Positions 41,406 through 50,150 of a DNA stretch of 64,000 nt are shown here, piece after piece. The translations under genes and the position numbers were made by a program. The number at the start of each line of letters is the position of its first letter. The stretch's first letter is position 1. This DNA is from Streptomyces sp. VRA16 Mangrove soil. Lineage in GTDB: Bacteria; Actinomycetota; Actinomycetes; Streptomycetales; Streptomycetaceae. The notes beneath the pieces were generated by a model. That model saw nothing but the letters and a program-made list of their open reading frames with translations. It made no database searches and had not been told where the DNA came from. The stretch covers positions 310,001 to 374,000 of the forward strand of contig NZ_JAFVLN010000003.1 of the NCBI RefSeq assembly GCF_017377775.1. Direction: 5' to 3'.

Positions 41406-41410
41406 CACAC

Positions 41411-41448
41411 GTGTGCCCCGGCCGGTTCGAGAACCGGCCGGGGCACAC
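41411..41448. terminator. Bidirectional hairpin terminator (LacI / prcA)
   Basis: GTGTGCCCCGGCCGGTTC (41411-41428) and its perfect complement (41431-41448) form an 18-bp stem between the convergent LacI and prcA genes. Confidence 0.92.
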
Positions 41449-41477
41449 GCACGACGAGCTACGCGCCGGGCGCCTCG

Positions 41478-42242
41478 CTACTCGTCGGACGAGCTCTCGT
41501 CGGAGACGGCCTCCGACTCCGCCTCCGTCGTCGCGGCAGCCCCCTCGGCCGTGAGGAGCCGCGACAGCTGCCGCCCCGCGATCCGCTTGAACTTCCGCTG
41601 CTGCGGTCGCGTACGGTCCAGGACCGCCACCTCGAGACGCTCCGCGGGAATCTCCCGCTCGCTGCCGTTGGTGTCCCGCGACAGCGCCTGCACGGCCAGC
41701 TTCAGCGCCCCGGACAGCGACATGCCGTCCTGGTGGCGCTGGTCGAGGAACGTGCTGATCTGCTCCGCGTTCCCCCCGACCGCCACCGAGCCGTGCTCGT
41801 CGACGATCGATCCGTCGTGCGGCAGCCGGTAGATCTGGTCGCCCTCGGCGGACTCACCGACCTCCGCGACGACCAGCTCCACCTCGTACGGCTTCTCGCC
41901 CGCGCTCGAGAAGATCGTGCCGAGGGTCTGCGCGTACACATTGGCCAGGCCACGGGCCGTGACGTCGTCACGGTCGTAGGTGTAGCCCCGCAGGTCCGCG
42001 TAGCGCACACCGCCGATGCGGAGGTTCTCGTACTCGTTGTACTTACCGGCGGCCGCGAAGCCGATCCGGTCGTAGATCTCGCTGAACTTGTGCAGCGCAC
42101 GGGACGGGTTCTCGCCGACGAACACGATGCCATCGGCATACTGCAGCACGACCAGGCTGCGACCGCGGGCGATGCCCTTGCGCGCGTACTCCGCGCGGTC
42201 GGCCATCGCCTGCTGGGGTGAGACATAGAACGGCGTCGACAC
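41478..42242 (-). CDS. prcA: Proteasome subunit alpha
   Basis: This 254-residue Ntn-fold alpha subunit opens with the gate segment ([20 protein letters not shown]) and lacks the catalytic Thr. A Ser/Glu-rich C-terminal tail of about 25 residues ends DESSSDE. It forms the outer rings of the 20S core where Arc docks. GTG 42242 start; it follows prcB by 59 bp. Confidence 0.95.
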   Translation of the reverse strand: MSTPFYVSPQQAMADRAEYARKGIARGRSLVVLQYADGIVFVGENPSRALHKFSEIYDRIGFAAAGKYNEYENLRIGGVRYADLRGYTYDRDDVTARGLANVYAQTLGTIFSSAGEKPYEVELVVAEVGESAEGDQIYRLPHDGSIVDEHGSVAVGGNAEQISTFLDQRHQDGMSLSGALKLAVQALSRDTNGSEREIPAERLEVAVLDRTRPQQRKFKRIAGRQLSRLLTAEGAAATTEAESEAVSDESSSDE

Positions 42243-42301
42243 CGGCTATCCGTCCCTTTCTGTCAGTGACTCAGTGACTGGGCAACAAAGAGGCGGTCAG
42301 C

Positions 42302-43147
42302 TCACAGCAGAGCGGCCCGCGGGCCGTCCGGCTGCTCGAGACGGCGCTCCAGGATCGACCGTGCGATCTCGGACGACTCGTCGTCCGACAGCCGCCGGAA
42401 CCCGTCCTCCGTGATCACCGTGACGATCGGGAAGATCCGCCGCGCCATGTCGGGGCCACCCGTCGCCGAGTCGTCGTCCGCCGCGTCGTACAGCGCCTGC
42501 ACGACCAGCGTCGTCGCCTGCTCCTCCGTCAGATCGCCGCGGTAGAGCTTCTTCATCGCCCCGCGCGCGAAGACCGAACCGGACCCCGTCGCCGCGTAAC
42601 CGTGCTCCTCGCTGCGGCCGCCCGTGACGTCGTAGGAGAAGATCCGTCCTCTCTCGCGGTCCACGTCGTACCCGGCGAACAGCGGTACGACGGCAAGGCC
42701 CTGCATGGCCATCCCGAGGTTCGACCGGATCATGGTCGACAGCCGGTTGGCCTTGCCCTCCAGGGACAGCTGGGCGCCCTCGACCTTCTCGAAGTGCTCC
42801 AGCTCCAGCTGGAAGAGCTTGACCATCTCGACGGCCAGACCGGCGGTGCCGGCGATGCCGACGGCCGAGTACTCGTCCGCCGGGAAGACCTTCTCGATGT
42901 CCCGCTGCGCGATGACGTTGCCCATCGTCGCCCGCCGGTCACCGGCGAGCACCACGCCCCCGGGGAACGTGACGGACACGATGGTCGTGCCGTGCGGGGC
43001 CTCGATGACGCCCTGCATCGGCGGCAACTGCCGGTTGCCCGGCAGCATTTCGGGCTGATGCTCCGACAGGAAGTCCATGAAGGACGACGACCCGGGCGTC
43101 AGGAAGGCAGCTGGTAGACGCCCGGTGCTACGAGGGTTGGCTTCCAC
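42302..43147 (-). CDS. prcB: Proteasome subunit beta
   Basis: This 281-residue precursor has a 53-residue propeptide, then Gly-Thr cleavage before the catalytic Thr54 ([15 protein letters not shown]), followed by the conserved DRRATMGN and GTGSVFARG-type segments. GTG 43147 has GGAAGG at good spacing and lies 46 nt inside the 3' end of the endonuclease-like gene, so the first 16 propeptide residues are encoded in an overlapping frame. ATG 43078 ([10 protein letters not shown]) is a possible shorter start. Confidence 0.94.
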   Translation of the reverse strand: MEANPRSTGRLPAAFLTPGSSSFMDFLSEHQPEMLPGNRQLPPMQGVIEAPHGTTIVSVTFPGGVVLAGDRRATMGNVIAQRDIEKVFPADEYSAVGIAGTAGLAVEMVKLFQLELEHFEKVEGAQLSLEGKANRLSTMIRSNLGMAMQGLAVVPLFAGYDVDRERGRIFSYDVTGGRSEEHGYAATGSGSVFARGAMKKLYRGDLTEEQATTLVVQALYDAADDDSATGGPDMARRIFPIVTVITEDGFRRLSDDESSEIARSILERRLEQPDGPRAALL

Positions 43148-43692
43148 ACGTTTCCTTCCACGTATGCGGCGGCCCGTCTCATCACGTCGGGCCGATCCTT
43201 GAACTGCCCCAGGGCTGCATTGCAGCTGAAGCACAGTACGCCACGGACCCTACCCGTCTCGTGGCAATGATCCACATGCTCCGGCACGGCCGCCAAGCAG
43301 ATACAGCAGACGCCTACTTGGGAGGCGATCAGCTCGTCGCGCCCGGCTTCGGTGATGCCGTACTGGCGCTTCAGGTGACCGGCCCGCCCCTTGGCCGCCC
43401 GGCAAGACTTACAGCTCGTCGACAGACCATCTGACGCGCTTGCGTTTCGATGCCACTCGCTGTGCGGCTTGATCTCCCCGCACGGACGGCAGTACTTGTG
43501 CCCGTCCGGAGTCGGCACCTTCGGCCTGACGTTCCTCCCCCTGGCGAGCTGCCGCTCCTGGTGATACACGGCCCAGCATGCGCGACAGTAAGCCTGGAGA
43601 CCTTCACGACCAGCCCGATTTCCAGCGAAGGCCGCCCGCGGTTTGACCTCTCGGCACCGCGAGCAACACTTCGTTTCCGCCCAGTCCGCCAC
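43099..43692 (-). CDS. Endonuclease VII-like zinc protein inside the proteasome operon
   Basis: This 197-residue protein has two N-terminal Cys4 zinc knuckle pairs (CSRC/CRAC and CRPC/CKSC), then the recombination endonuclease VII core: [19 protein letters not shown] and [15 protein letters not shown], with His/Asp active-site and zinc cysteines intact. Phage homologues resolve branched DNA. It lies between pup and prcB and overlaps prcB by 49 nt, indicating cotranscription. I recall a gene at this position in other Streptomyces proteasome loci. Its role with the proteasome is unknown. Confidence 0.88.
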   Translation of the reverse strand: MADWAETKCCSRCREVKPRAAFAGNRAGREGLQAYCRACWAVYHQERQLARGRNVRPKVPTPDGHKYCRPCGEIKPHSEWHRNASASDGLSTSCKSCRAAKGRAGHLKRQYGITEAGRDELIASQVGVCCICLAAVPEHVDHCHETGRVRGVLCFSCNAALGQFKDRPDVMRRAAAYVEGNVWKPTLVAPGVYQLPS

Positions 43693-43729
43693 TCAACCCC
43701 CACCCCTTCGATTCGAAGGTTGAATAGCC

Positions 43730-43948
43730 CTACTGGCCGCCCTTTTGAACGAAACTCCGCACGAAATCCTCCGCATTCTCCTCGAGGACATCGTCAATCT
43801 CGTCCAGAACCGAGTCGACATCGTCGCTCAGCTTCTCCTGGCGCTCCTTGAGGTCCTCGGAAGCCTGCGCGTCCTGCGCCTGCTCCTCGACCTCCTCGGT
43901 GGAACGCGTCGCCTTCTGCTGCCCGCCGCCGGTGTCCTTGGTCGCCAT
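43730..43948 (-). CDS. pup: Prokaryotic ubiquitin-like protein Pup
   Basis: This 72-residue disordered acidic protein ends in GGQ; Dop deamidates the terminal Gln to Glu before PafA attaches it to substrates. The C-terminal half (DDVDSVLDEIDDVLEENAED, then FVRSFVQKGGQ) holds the Arc-binding helix. 37 bp separate it from the endonuclease-like gene. Confidence 0.97.
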   Translation of the reverse strand: MATKDTGGGQQKATRSTEEVEEQAQDAQASEDLKERQEKLSDDVDSVLDEIDDVLEENAEDFVRSFVQKGGQ

Positions 43949-44019
43949 CTCAGCTCACCCCGCTCGGTTCGAGATACAGGTCGTTCGTGATCAGAACCCT
44001 ACAAGTCGGCTCTGACATC

Positions 44020-44049
44020 GGCCCCGCACTTCGTTCAACGTGCGGGGCC
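44020..44049. terminator. Hairpin terminator after dop
   Basis: GGCCCCGCAC (44020-44029), a 10-nt loop and its perfect complement (44040-44049), 30 bp past the dop stop and upstream of pup. Confidence 0.85.
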
Positions 44050-44079
44050 CACCTCTGTGATTCCCCTTCGCCCGGCTTT

Positions 44080-45591
44080 TCAGCCGCCGGACAGCACCCG
44101 GACCAGATCCTCGGCCGTCCGGCACCGGTCGAGCAGCTCCTTCACGTGATTACGCGTTCCGCGAAGGGGTTCGAGGGTTGGGACGCGCTGGAGGGAGTCG
44201 CGGCCCGGCAGATCGAAGATCACCGAGTCCCAGGAGGCCGCGGCGACGTCGTCCGCGTACTGCTCCAGGCAGCGGCCGCGGAAGTACGCCCGGGTGTCCT
44301 CGGGAGGCTTCGTACGGGCCCGCTCGACCTCGCTCTCGTCCAGGAGGCGCTTCATCTTGCCGCGGGCCGCCAGACGGTTGTACAGGCCCTTCTCGGCGCG
44401 TACGTCCGCGTACTGGAGGTCGAGGAGGTGCAGCTTGGCGGCGTCCCAGTCCAGGCCGTCGCGGCGCCGGTAGCCCTCCATGAGCTCGCGCTTGGCGACC
44501 CAGTCGAGCTCGCCGGACAGGCTCATCGGGTCGGACTCCAGGCGGCCGAGGACGTCCTCCCAGCGGGACAGCACGTCCTTGGTCTGGTCGTCGGCGTCGG
44601 CGCCGAAGCGCTCCTCGACGTACTTCCTGGCGAGCTCGAAGTACTCCATCTGGAGCTGGACAGCGGTGAGTGTCCGGCCGCTGCGGAGCGTGATCAGGTG
44701 CTGGAGGGTGGGGTCGTGCGAGACCTGGTGGAGGGTGCGGACCGGCTGGTCCACGGCCAGGTCGACAGCGATGAAGCCGTCCTCGATCATGGAGAGGACC
44801 AGGGCGGTCGTGCCGAGCTTCAGGTACGTCGAGATCTCGGAGAGGTTCGCGTCGCCGATGATCACGTGCAGCCGGCGGTACTTCTCCGCGTCCGCGTGCG
44901 GCTCGTCGCGGGTGTTGATGATCGGGCGCTTGAGCGTGGTCTCCAGGCCGACCTCGACCTCGAAGTAGTCGGCGCGCTGGCTGATCTGGAAGCCGTGCTC
45001 GTGACCGTCCTGGCCGATGCCGACACGGCCCGCGCCGGTCACGACCTGGCGGGAGACGAAGAACGGCGTCAGGTGGCGCACGATGTCCGAGAAGGGGGTC
45101 TCCCGCTTCATCAGATAGTTCTCGTGCGTCCCGTAGGAGGCGCCCTTGTTGTCGGTGTTGTTCTTGTACAGGTGGATGGGCTGGGCACCGGGGAGCTGGG
45201 CGGCCCGCTCGGCGGCCTCGGCCATGATGCGCTCGCCGGCCTTGTCCCAGAGGACGGCGTCGCGGGGGTTGGTGAGCTCCGGGGAGCTGTACTCGGGGTG
45301 TGCGTGGTCGACGTAGAGGCGCGCGCCGTTGGTCAGGATGACGTTGGCCAGGCCGATGTCCTCGTCGGTGAGCTGGCTGGAGTCGGCGGCCTCGCGGGCG
45401 AGGTCGAAGCCTCGGGCGTCGCGCAGCGGGTTCTCTTCCTCGAAGTCCCAGCGGGCCCTGCGGGCCCGGTGCATCGCCGCGGCGTAGGCGTTGACGATCT
45501 GGGACGAGGTGAGCATGGCATTGGCGTTGGGGTGGCCGGGCACGGAGATCCCGTACTCGGTCTCGATGCCCATTACTCGCCGTACGGTCAT
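44080..45591 (-). CDS. dop: Dop, Pup deamidase/depupylase
   Basis: This 503-residue paralogue of PafA has N-terminal MGIETEYGI with the catalytic acidic residues, a Dop-type insertion after the first strand, and [19 protein letters not shown] and [19 protein letters not shown]. It deamidates the Gln of Pup and removes Pup from substrates. ATG 45591 has AAGGAGGG five bases upstream, an excellent ribosome site. The terminator at 44020 separates it from pup. Confidence 0.96.
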   Translation of the reverse strand: MTVRRVMGIETEYGISVPGHPNANAMLTSSQIVNAYAAAMHRARRARWDFEEENPLRDARGFDLAREAADSSQLTDEDIGLANVILTNGARLYVDHAHPEYSSPELTNPRDAVLWDKAGERIMAEAAERAAQLPGAQPIHLYKNNTDNKGASYGTHENYLMKRETPFSDIVRHLTPFFVSRQVVTGAGRVGIGQDGHEHGFQISQRADYFEVEVGLETTLKRPIINTRDEPHADAEKYRRLHVIIGDANLSEISTYLKLGTTALVLSMIEDGFIAVDLAVDQPVRTLHQVSHDPTLQHLITLRSGRTLTAVQLQMEYFELARKYVEERFGADADDQTKDVLSRWEDVLGRLESDPMSLSGELDWVAKRELMEGYRRRDGLDWDAAKLHLLDLQYADVRAEKGLYNRLAARGKMKRLLDESEVERARTKPPEDTRAYFRGRCLEQYADDVAAASWDSVIFDLPGRDSLQRVPTLEPLRGTRNHVKELLDRCRTAEDLVRVLSGG

Positions 45592-45859
45592 GCGGCCCTC
45601 CTTGCCCGGCGGCGCCCTCGGTCGGGGGCGGCGCTCAAGTACCGCTGGTTCTCCGGTGCGTGTGCGGTGCCCGTCCCCGCACGGCGCGACTCGGCGGCAT
45701 GGAAGAGCCTAGAACGCCTTTGCGCTGGTGGGGAGATCATTTGCGTCATTGCTTCGCTCCGACATCGGGCGGCTGGTCGCCTGGTCGTTCCCTGAAGGGC
45801 GCCTGGAAAAACAGTGGGCTGCGGGTACCCGCTTCGGGCACCCGCAGCCGACCTGTTTT
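45592..45859. other. Intergenic region between arc and dop
   Basis: This 268-bp stretch holds the arc terminator at its right end and presumably the dop promoter. I see no gene here with Streptomyces codon bias. Confidence 0.5.
45807..45858. terminator. Hairpin terminator after arc with flanking A/T tracts
   Basis: GGCTGCGGGT (45817-45826) pairs with ACCCGCAGCC (45840-45849); outer AAAAACAG and CTGTTTTT blocks extend the stem and give a U-tract on the minus strand, rare for Streptomyces. It ends at the arc stop. Confidence 0.88.
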
Positions 45860-47626
45860 TTACAGGTACTGACCGGTGTTGGCCACCGTGTCGATGGAGC
45901 GTCCGGTGTCCGCGCCCTGCTTTCCGGTGACAAGGGTGCGGATGTAGACGATCCGCTCGCCCTTCTTTCCGGAGATCCGGGCCCAGTCGTCCGGGTTGGT
46001 GGTGTTGGGAAGGTCCTCGTTCTCCTTGAACTCGTCGATGCAAGCCTGGAGCAGGTGGGAGACCCTGAGGCCCTTCTGGTTCTGGTCGAGGAATGCCTTG
46101 ATGGCCATCTTCTTGGCGCGGCCGACGATGTTCTCGATCATTGCGCCGGAGTTGAAGTCCTTGAAGTACAGGACTTCCTTGTCGCCATTGGCGTACGTGA
46201 CTTCCAGGAAGCGGTTTTCCTCGGATTCCGCGTACATGTGTTCCACTGCCGTCTGGATCATGGCGTGGACGGTGGCGGCCTTGTCGCTTCCGTGCTCACC
46301 GAGGTCGTCGGAGTGCAGCGGGAGGCGCTCGGTGAGGTACTTGCCGAAGATGTCCTTGGCCGCTTCGGCGTCCGGGCGCTCGATCTTGATCTTCACATCG
46401 AGTCGTCCGGGCCGCAGGATGGCGGGGTCGATCATGTCCTCGCGGTTCGAGGCACCGATCACCACCACGTTCTGCAGGCCCTCCACGCCGTCGATCTCGG
46501 CGAGCAGCTGCGGGACGATGGTGTTCTCCACGTCCGAGCTGACGCCGGACCCGCGGGTCCTGAACAGCGACTCCATCTCGTCGAAGAAGACGATGACCGG
46601 GGTGCCCTCGCTGGCCTTCTCGCGAGCGCGCTGGAAGACGAGGCGGATCTGCCGCTCGGTCTCACCGACGTACTTGTTGAGAAGCTCGGGACCCTTGATG
46701 TTGAGGAAGAAGCTCTTGCCCTGTCCCTGCCCGGTCACTTCCGCGACCTTCTTGGCGAGGGAGTTGGCGACCGCCTTGGCGATCAGCGTCTTGCCGCATC
46801 CGGGGGGCCCGTAGAGCAGTACGCCCTTGGGCGGCCGCAGCTCGTGCTCCCTGTAGAGGTCCGGGTAGAGGTAGGGGAGCTCGACGGCGTCCCGGATCAG
46901 CTCGATCTGGTTGCCCAGGCCGCCGATCTGGTCGTAGCCGATGTCCGGGACCTCTTCGAGGACGAGTTCCTCTACTTCGCTCTTCGGTACGACTTCGTAG
47001 ACATAGCCGGATCGGGGTTCGAGAAGAAGGGCGTCGCCGGGGCGGATGGTGACGTCCAGGAGAGGCTCGGCGAGCCTCACCACCCGCTCCTCGTCGGTGT
47101 GCCCGGTGACGAGGGCGCGCTCGCCGTCCTCGAGGATCTCCTTGAGGGTGACGATGTCGCCGACGCTCTCGAACTCCATGGCCTCGACCACGTTGAGCGC
47201 TTCGTTGAGCATTACTTCCTGGCCGCGCCTGAGCTCTTCGAGCTCGACGCTTGGGCTCACGTTCACGCGGAGTTTGCGGCCGCCGGTGAAGATGTCGGCG
47301 GTGCCGTCCTCATTCGCTGTGAGGAAGACTCCGAAGCCTGCCGGCGGCTGTGCGAGCCGGTCGACTTCTTCCTTGAGGGCCACGATCTGGTCGCGGGCCT
47401 CGCGGAGCGTGTTGGCGAGCCGTTCGTTCTGGGCGGACACGCCGGCCAGGTTGGTCTGCAGCTCGACGATCCGCTCTTCGAGAATCCTCGTATGACGCGG
47501 AGAGTCGGCGAGCTTGCGCCGCAGGACGGCGATTTCCTGCTCGAGATAGGCAATCTGTCCGGCAGGGTCGTCGGACCCTCGTCCCGGGCGGATGCCGCGG
47601 TTGATGTCGTCGTCGTGGGCTGCCAC
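45860..47626 (-). CDS. arc: Proteasome-associated ATPase Arc (Mpa)
   Basis: This 588-residue AAA unfoldase has an N-terminal coiled coil (about 25-80) that captures Pup, OB domains, an AAA module with Walker A GPPGCGKT, Walker [13 protein letters not shown] and arginine-finger region, and C-terminal GQYL with the penultimate Tyr that opens the proteasome gate. It threads pupylated proteins into PrcAB. GTG 47626 ([11 protein letters not shown]) is preferred; an in-frame GTG three codons upstream sits directly against GGAGGAG without spacer. Confidence 0.95.
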   Translation of the reverse strand: MAAHDDDINRGIRPGRGSDDPAGQIAYLEQEIAVLRRKLADSPRHTRILEERIVELQTNLAGVSAQNERLANTLREARDQIVALKEEVDRLAQPPAGFGVFLTANEDGTADIFTGGRKLRVNVSPSVELEELRRGQEVMLNEALNVVEAMEFESVGDIVTLKEILEDGERALVTGHTDEERVVRLAEPLLDVTIRPGDALLLEPRSGYVYEVVPKSEVEELVLEEVPDIGYDQIGGLGNQIELIRDAVELPYLYPDLYREHELRPPKGVLLYGPPGCGKTLIAKAVANSLAKKVAEVTGQGQGKSFFLNIKGPELLNKYVGETERQIRLVFQRAREKASEGTPVIVFFDEMESLFRTRGSGVSSDVENTIVPQLLAEIDGVEGLQNVVVIGASNREDMIDPAILRPGRLDVKIKIERPDAEAAKDIFGKYLTERLPLHSDDLGEHGSDKAATVHAMIQTAVEHMYAESEENRFLEVTYANGDKEVLYFKDFNSGAMIENIVGRAKKMAIKAFLDQNQKGLRVSHLLQACIDEFKENEDLPNTTNPDDWARISGKKGERIVYIRTLVTGKQGADTGRSIDTVANTGQYL

Positions 47627-47901
47627 GGTCCTCACCTCCTCCAAGGGGAGCTGGACGCTTCCAGACCCTACCTGGGCGGGTGTCGATTGAAACCCCTAGA
47701 TCACAAAGACGGTCGGGGTGTGTCCGATCTTCACCCTTGCGCTCTCCCTCACGCCAGTGGAATACCCAGCCATCAACATCGGAAAGCGGGCGGTTGTAGG
47801 GTCGAAGCGTTCAACACCCGTCAGGGCTGGCCCGACTTGCTCTTGTGGAGTCGGTTTCCGGACAGTGCGGCAGAGCAGGACCCAGGGAACGGCAGGAGAG
47901 C

Positions 47902-48216
47902 ATGACCGTGCAGCAAGAGGCCGGATCCGGCATCGTCACCGGCGAGGATCTGGAGGTCTGGATCGACCAGGACCTGTGCACCGGCGACGGGATCTGTGCC
48001 CAGTACGCGCCCGAGGTCTTCGAGTTGGACATCGACGGCCTTGCCTATGTGAAGAGCGCGGACGACGAGCTGCTGCAGGACCCGGGGGCGGTGACGCCCG
48101 TGCCGCTGCCGCTCCTCGTCGACGTCGTGGCGTCGGCGAAGGAGTGCCCGGGTGACTGCATTCACGTACGGCGGATTTCGGACAGCGTCGAGGTCTACGG
48201 GCCGGACGCGGAATGA
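47902..48216 (+). CDS. 3Fe-4S/4Fe-4S ferredoxin
   Basis: This 104-residue protein has the P450-type ferredoxin pattern: CTGDGIC followed by YAPEVFELDIDGLAY, and a C-terminal AKECPGDCIHV. The CPGDC spacing supplies one more Cys than the minimal 3Fe-4S set. It could serve a P450 such as the conservon enzyme, but no partner reductase is nearby. ATG 47902 has AGGAG four bases upstream. It is divergent from arc across 275 bp. Confidence 0.87.
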   Translation: MTVQQEAGSGIVTGEDLEVWIDQDLCTGDGICAQYAPEVFELDIDGLAYVKSADDELLQDPGAVTPVPLPLLVDVVASAKECPGDCIHVRRISDSVEVYGPDAE

Positions 48217-48281
48217 CCAACGGGTGACCTACGGGCCGCCGGCGGACGACAGAAGCCGCGGCGGCCGCCCCGCGACAGCCG

Positions 48282-48323
48282 AAAGGGCCTCGCGCACCGA
48301 TGATCCGGTGTGCGGGGCCCTTG
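48282..48323. terminator. Bidirectional hairpin between ferredoxin and secreted-protein genes
   Basis: AAGGGCCTCGCGCACCG at about 48283-48299 pairs, with two mismatches, with CGGTGTGCGGGGCCCTT at 48306-48322, between the convergent genes. Confidence 0.7.
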
Positions 48324-48347
48324 GCGTCGGGGGCGTCGGGCCCGGCG

Positions 48348-48932
48348 TCAGGCGCTCTGCGCCGCCGCGGGGGTGGAGCGGACGAACGCCCCGTTCCGCC
48401 ACTGCCACTTGGCCTTGTCGTGGACGTCCGGCTGGTAGCGCGGCACGTCGGGCGACGAGTAGCCGTCGAGGCTCGCGGTGACCGCTCCGTCACGCACGGT
48501 CAGACCGGTGACGGTGAAGGAGTCCTTCGGGTCGACGAGCGTGGCGACGATGCGGGGCTTGGCGCCGGCGGGCTGGGTGAGTACATAGACCCCGTTGGGC
48601 GGGGTGCCGGAGCCCGCGTCGCAGCGGACGACCGCGACGGTCTCGGGTCTGCCGTCCCCGTCGAGGTCACCGGTGGCCTTCTTCTGGACCAGGACCTTGA
48701 CCGGTCCGCAGTTCAGCGGGAAGTGGACCGCGGCCGGGTCGGGCGGCGCGACGGCGTGGGCCTGCGGGGTGGGCGACTTGGTGTCGACCTGGGCCGCGGT
48801 GGCGGAGTCCGGCTGCAGGAAGCCGGAGGCCGCGACGACGGCGGCGAGGGCTGCCGCGGTGGCCAGCCAGTGGATGGGGCGGGTGGTGGTGTGCGCCAGT
48901 TCCGGGGTCGTCTGCCGATGGGGCTGCTGCAC
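48348..48932 (-). CDS. Secreted or membrane-anchored protein with a Ca-binding-like DxDGDG motif
   Basis: This 194-residue protein has a hydrophobic helix at about 22-40 (IHWLATAAALAAVVAASGF), then a mature region with TGDLDGDGRPETVAVVRC that resembles an FG-GAP/dockerin-type calcium loop and GVYVLTQPAGAKPRIVATLV. Two cysteines may form a disulfide. GTG 48932 has GGGAG upstream. The function is unknown. Confidence 0.7.
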   Translation of the reverse strand: MQQPHRQTTPELAHTTTRPIHWLATAAALAAVVAASGFLQPDSATAAQVDTKSPTPQAHAVAPPDPAAVHFPLNCGPVKVLVQKKATGDLDGDGRPETVAVVRCDAGSGTPPNGVYVLTQPAGAKPRIVATLVDPKDSFTVTGLTVRDGAVTASLDGYSSPDVPRYQPDVHDKAKWQWRNGAFVRSTPAAAQSA

Positions 48933-49075
48933 TAGGCGTGTCTCCCGTGAGGGCTGTGCCGGTGGGGGTGGCCAGCATCGTGCCATACGTCACAGTGGAG
49001 TGGAACGCCGGGGTCCGGAGTTTGTGCGGTGACCTGAGAGCACACTGCTGCCGGAGTGCCAACGTGCGGACGCCA

Positions 49076-49111
49076 CCGCCGAGTTCCCGTTCTTCGGGAG
49101 GAACTCGGCGG
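49076..49111. terminator. Hairpin terminator after trmI
   Basis: CCGCCGAGTTCC (49076-49087), a 12-nt loop and its perfect complement (49100-49111) lie 88 bp past the trmI stop on the minus strand. Confidence 0.75.
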
Positions 49112-49198
49112 CGGCGCCGGTGCGTTGTGAGGTTGTACGTGGTGTACGAGAGGTACGGGCTGTGCGCGTTCTACGAGGTGCGCGCGGCCGGGGCCGGG

Positions 49199-50104
49199 TC
49201 AGCGGCCTCGGTTGCCGCCGTCGGCGTTCGGGCCGTCGTAGTCCTCGCCGTACGCGCCCTTGGCGGGGCGGCGGCGGCGCATGGGCGGCTCGACGCCGTC
49301 CGCGAGGCGGCGGGCGGTGAGGAGGAAGCCGGTGTGACCGATCATCCGGTGGTCGGGGCGGACCGCGAGGCCCTCCACGTGCCAGTTGCGGATCATCGAC
49401 TCCCACGAGGTCGGCTCGTTGAAGCAGCCGATCTCACGGATGGACTCGACGGTGCGGGCGAGCTGCGTGGTGGTGGCCACGTAGCAGCACAGGATGCCGC
49501 CGGGGACGAGCGCCTTGGAGACGACGTCCAGGCACTCCCAGGGGGCGAGCATGTCGAGGATGACACGGTCGACGTCCGTGTCGGTCAGGTTGTCCTGGAG
49601 GTCGCCGACGGTGAGCTGCCAGGCGGGGTGCGGGCCACCGAAGTAGCGCTCCACGTTGCCCTTGGCGATCTCGGCGAAGTCCTCGCGGCGCTCGTAGGAG
49701 TGCAGCATGCCGTCGTCGCCGATGGCGCGCAGCAGGAAGCTGCTCAGCGAGCCGGAGCCCACGCCCGCCTCCACGACGCGTGCGCCGGGGAAGATGTCGG
49801 CGAAGGCGAGGATCTGCCCCGCGTCCTTGGGGTAGACCACGGCGGCGCCGCGGGGCATGGACAGGACGTAGTCGGGGAGCAGGGGGCGCAGCGCGAGGTA
49901 GGCGACGTTTCCGGTGGTGCGGACAACGCTGCCCTCGGGAGCGCCGATCAGCTCGTCGTGCGGGAAGGAACCCTTGTGGGTGTGGAAGTTCTTTCCCTCT
50001 TCGAGCGTGAACGTGTAGTGGCGGCCCTTGGGGTCGGTCAGCTGAACCTGGTCCCCGACCTTGAAGGGCCCGCGTCGGCGGGCGGCACCGGTCGGTTCGG
50101 ACAT
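49199..50104 (-). CDS. trmI: tRNA (adenine-58-N1) methyltransferase TrmI
   Basis: This 301-residue protein has the actinobacterial TrmI architecture: an N-terminal beta domain (FKVGDQVQLTDPKGRHYTF), AdoMet loop VVEAGVGSGSLSSFLL, and the catalytic region VDRVILDMLAPWECLDVV with the conserved Asp. It methylates A58 in the T-loop of tRNA. The next plus-strand gene is beyond the M50 protease. Confidence 0.94.
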   Translation of the reverse strand: MSEPTGAARRRGPFKVGDQVQLTDPKGRHYTFTLEEGKNFHTHKGSFPHDELIGAPEGSVVRTTGNVAYLALRPLLPDYVLSMPRGAAVVYPKDAGQILAFADIFPGARVVEAGVGSGSLSSFLLRAIGDDGMLHSYERREDFAEIAKGNVERYFGGPHPAWQLTVGDLQDNLTDTDVDRVILDMLAPWECLDVVSKALVPGGILCCYVATTTQLARTVESIREIGCFNEPTSWESMIRNWHVEGLAVRPDHRMIGHTGFLLTARRLADGVEPPMRRRRPAKGAYGEDYDGPNADGGNRGR

Positions 50105-50150
50105 GTGACCAGCCTACCGGGCCCGGCGCGGGCCGCCGACCACGGCGTGC

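Noticed and set aside
48990..49406. 138-residue minus-strand frame between trmI and the secreted protein
   Set aside because: It covers the trmI terminator and the trmI 3' end in another frame, with Arg/Pro-rich shadow composition.
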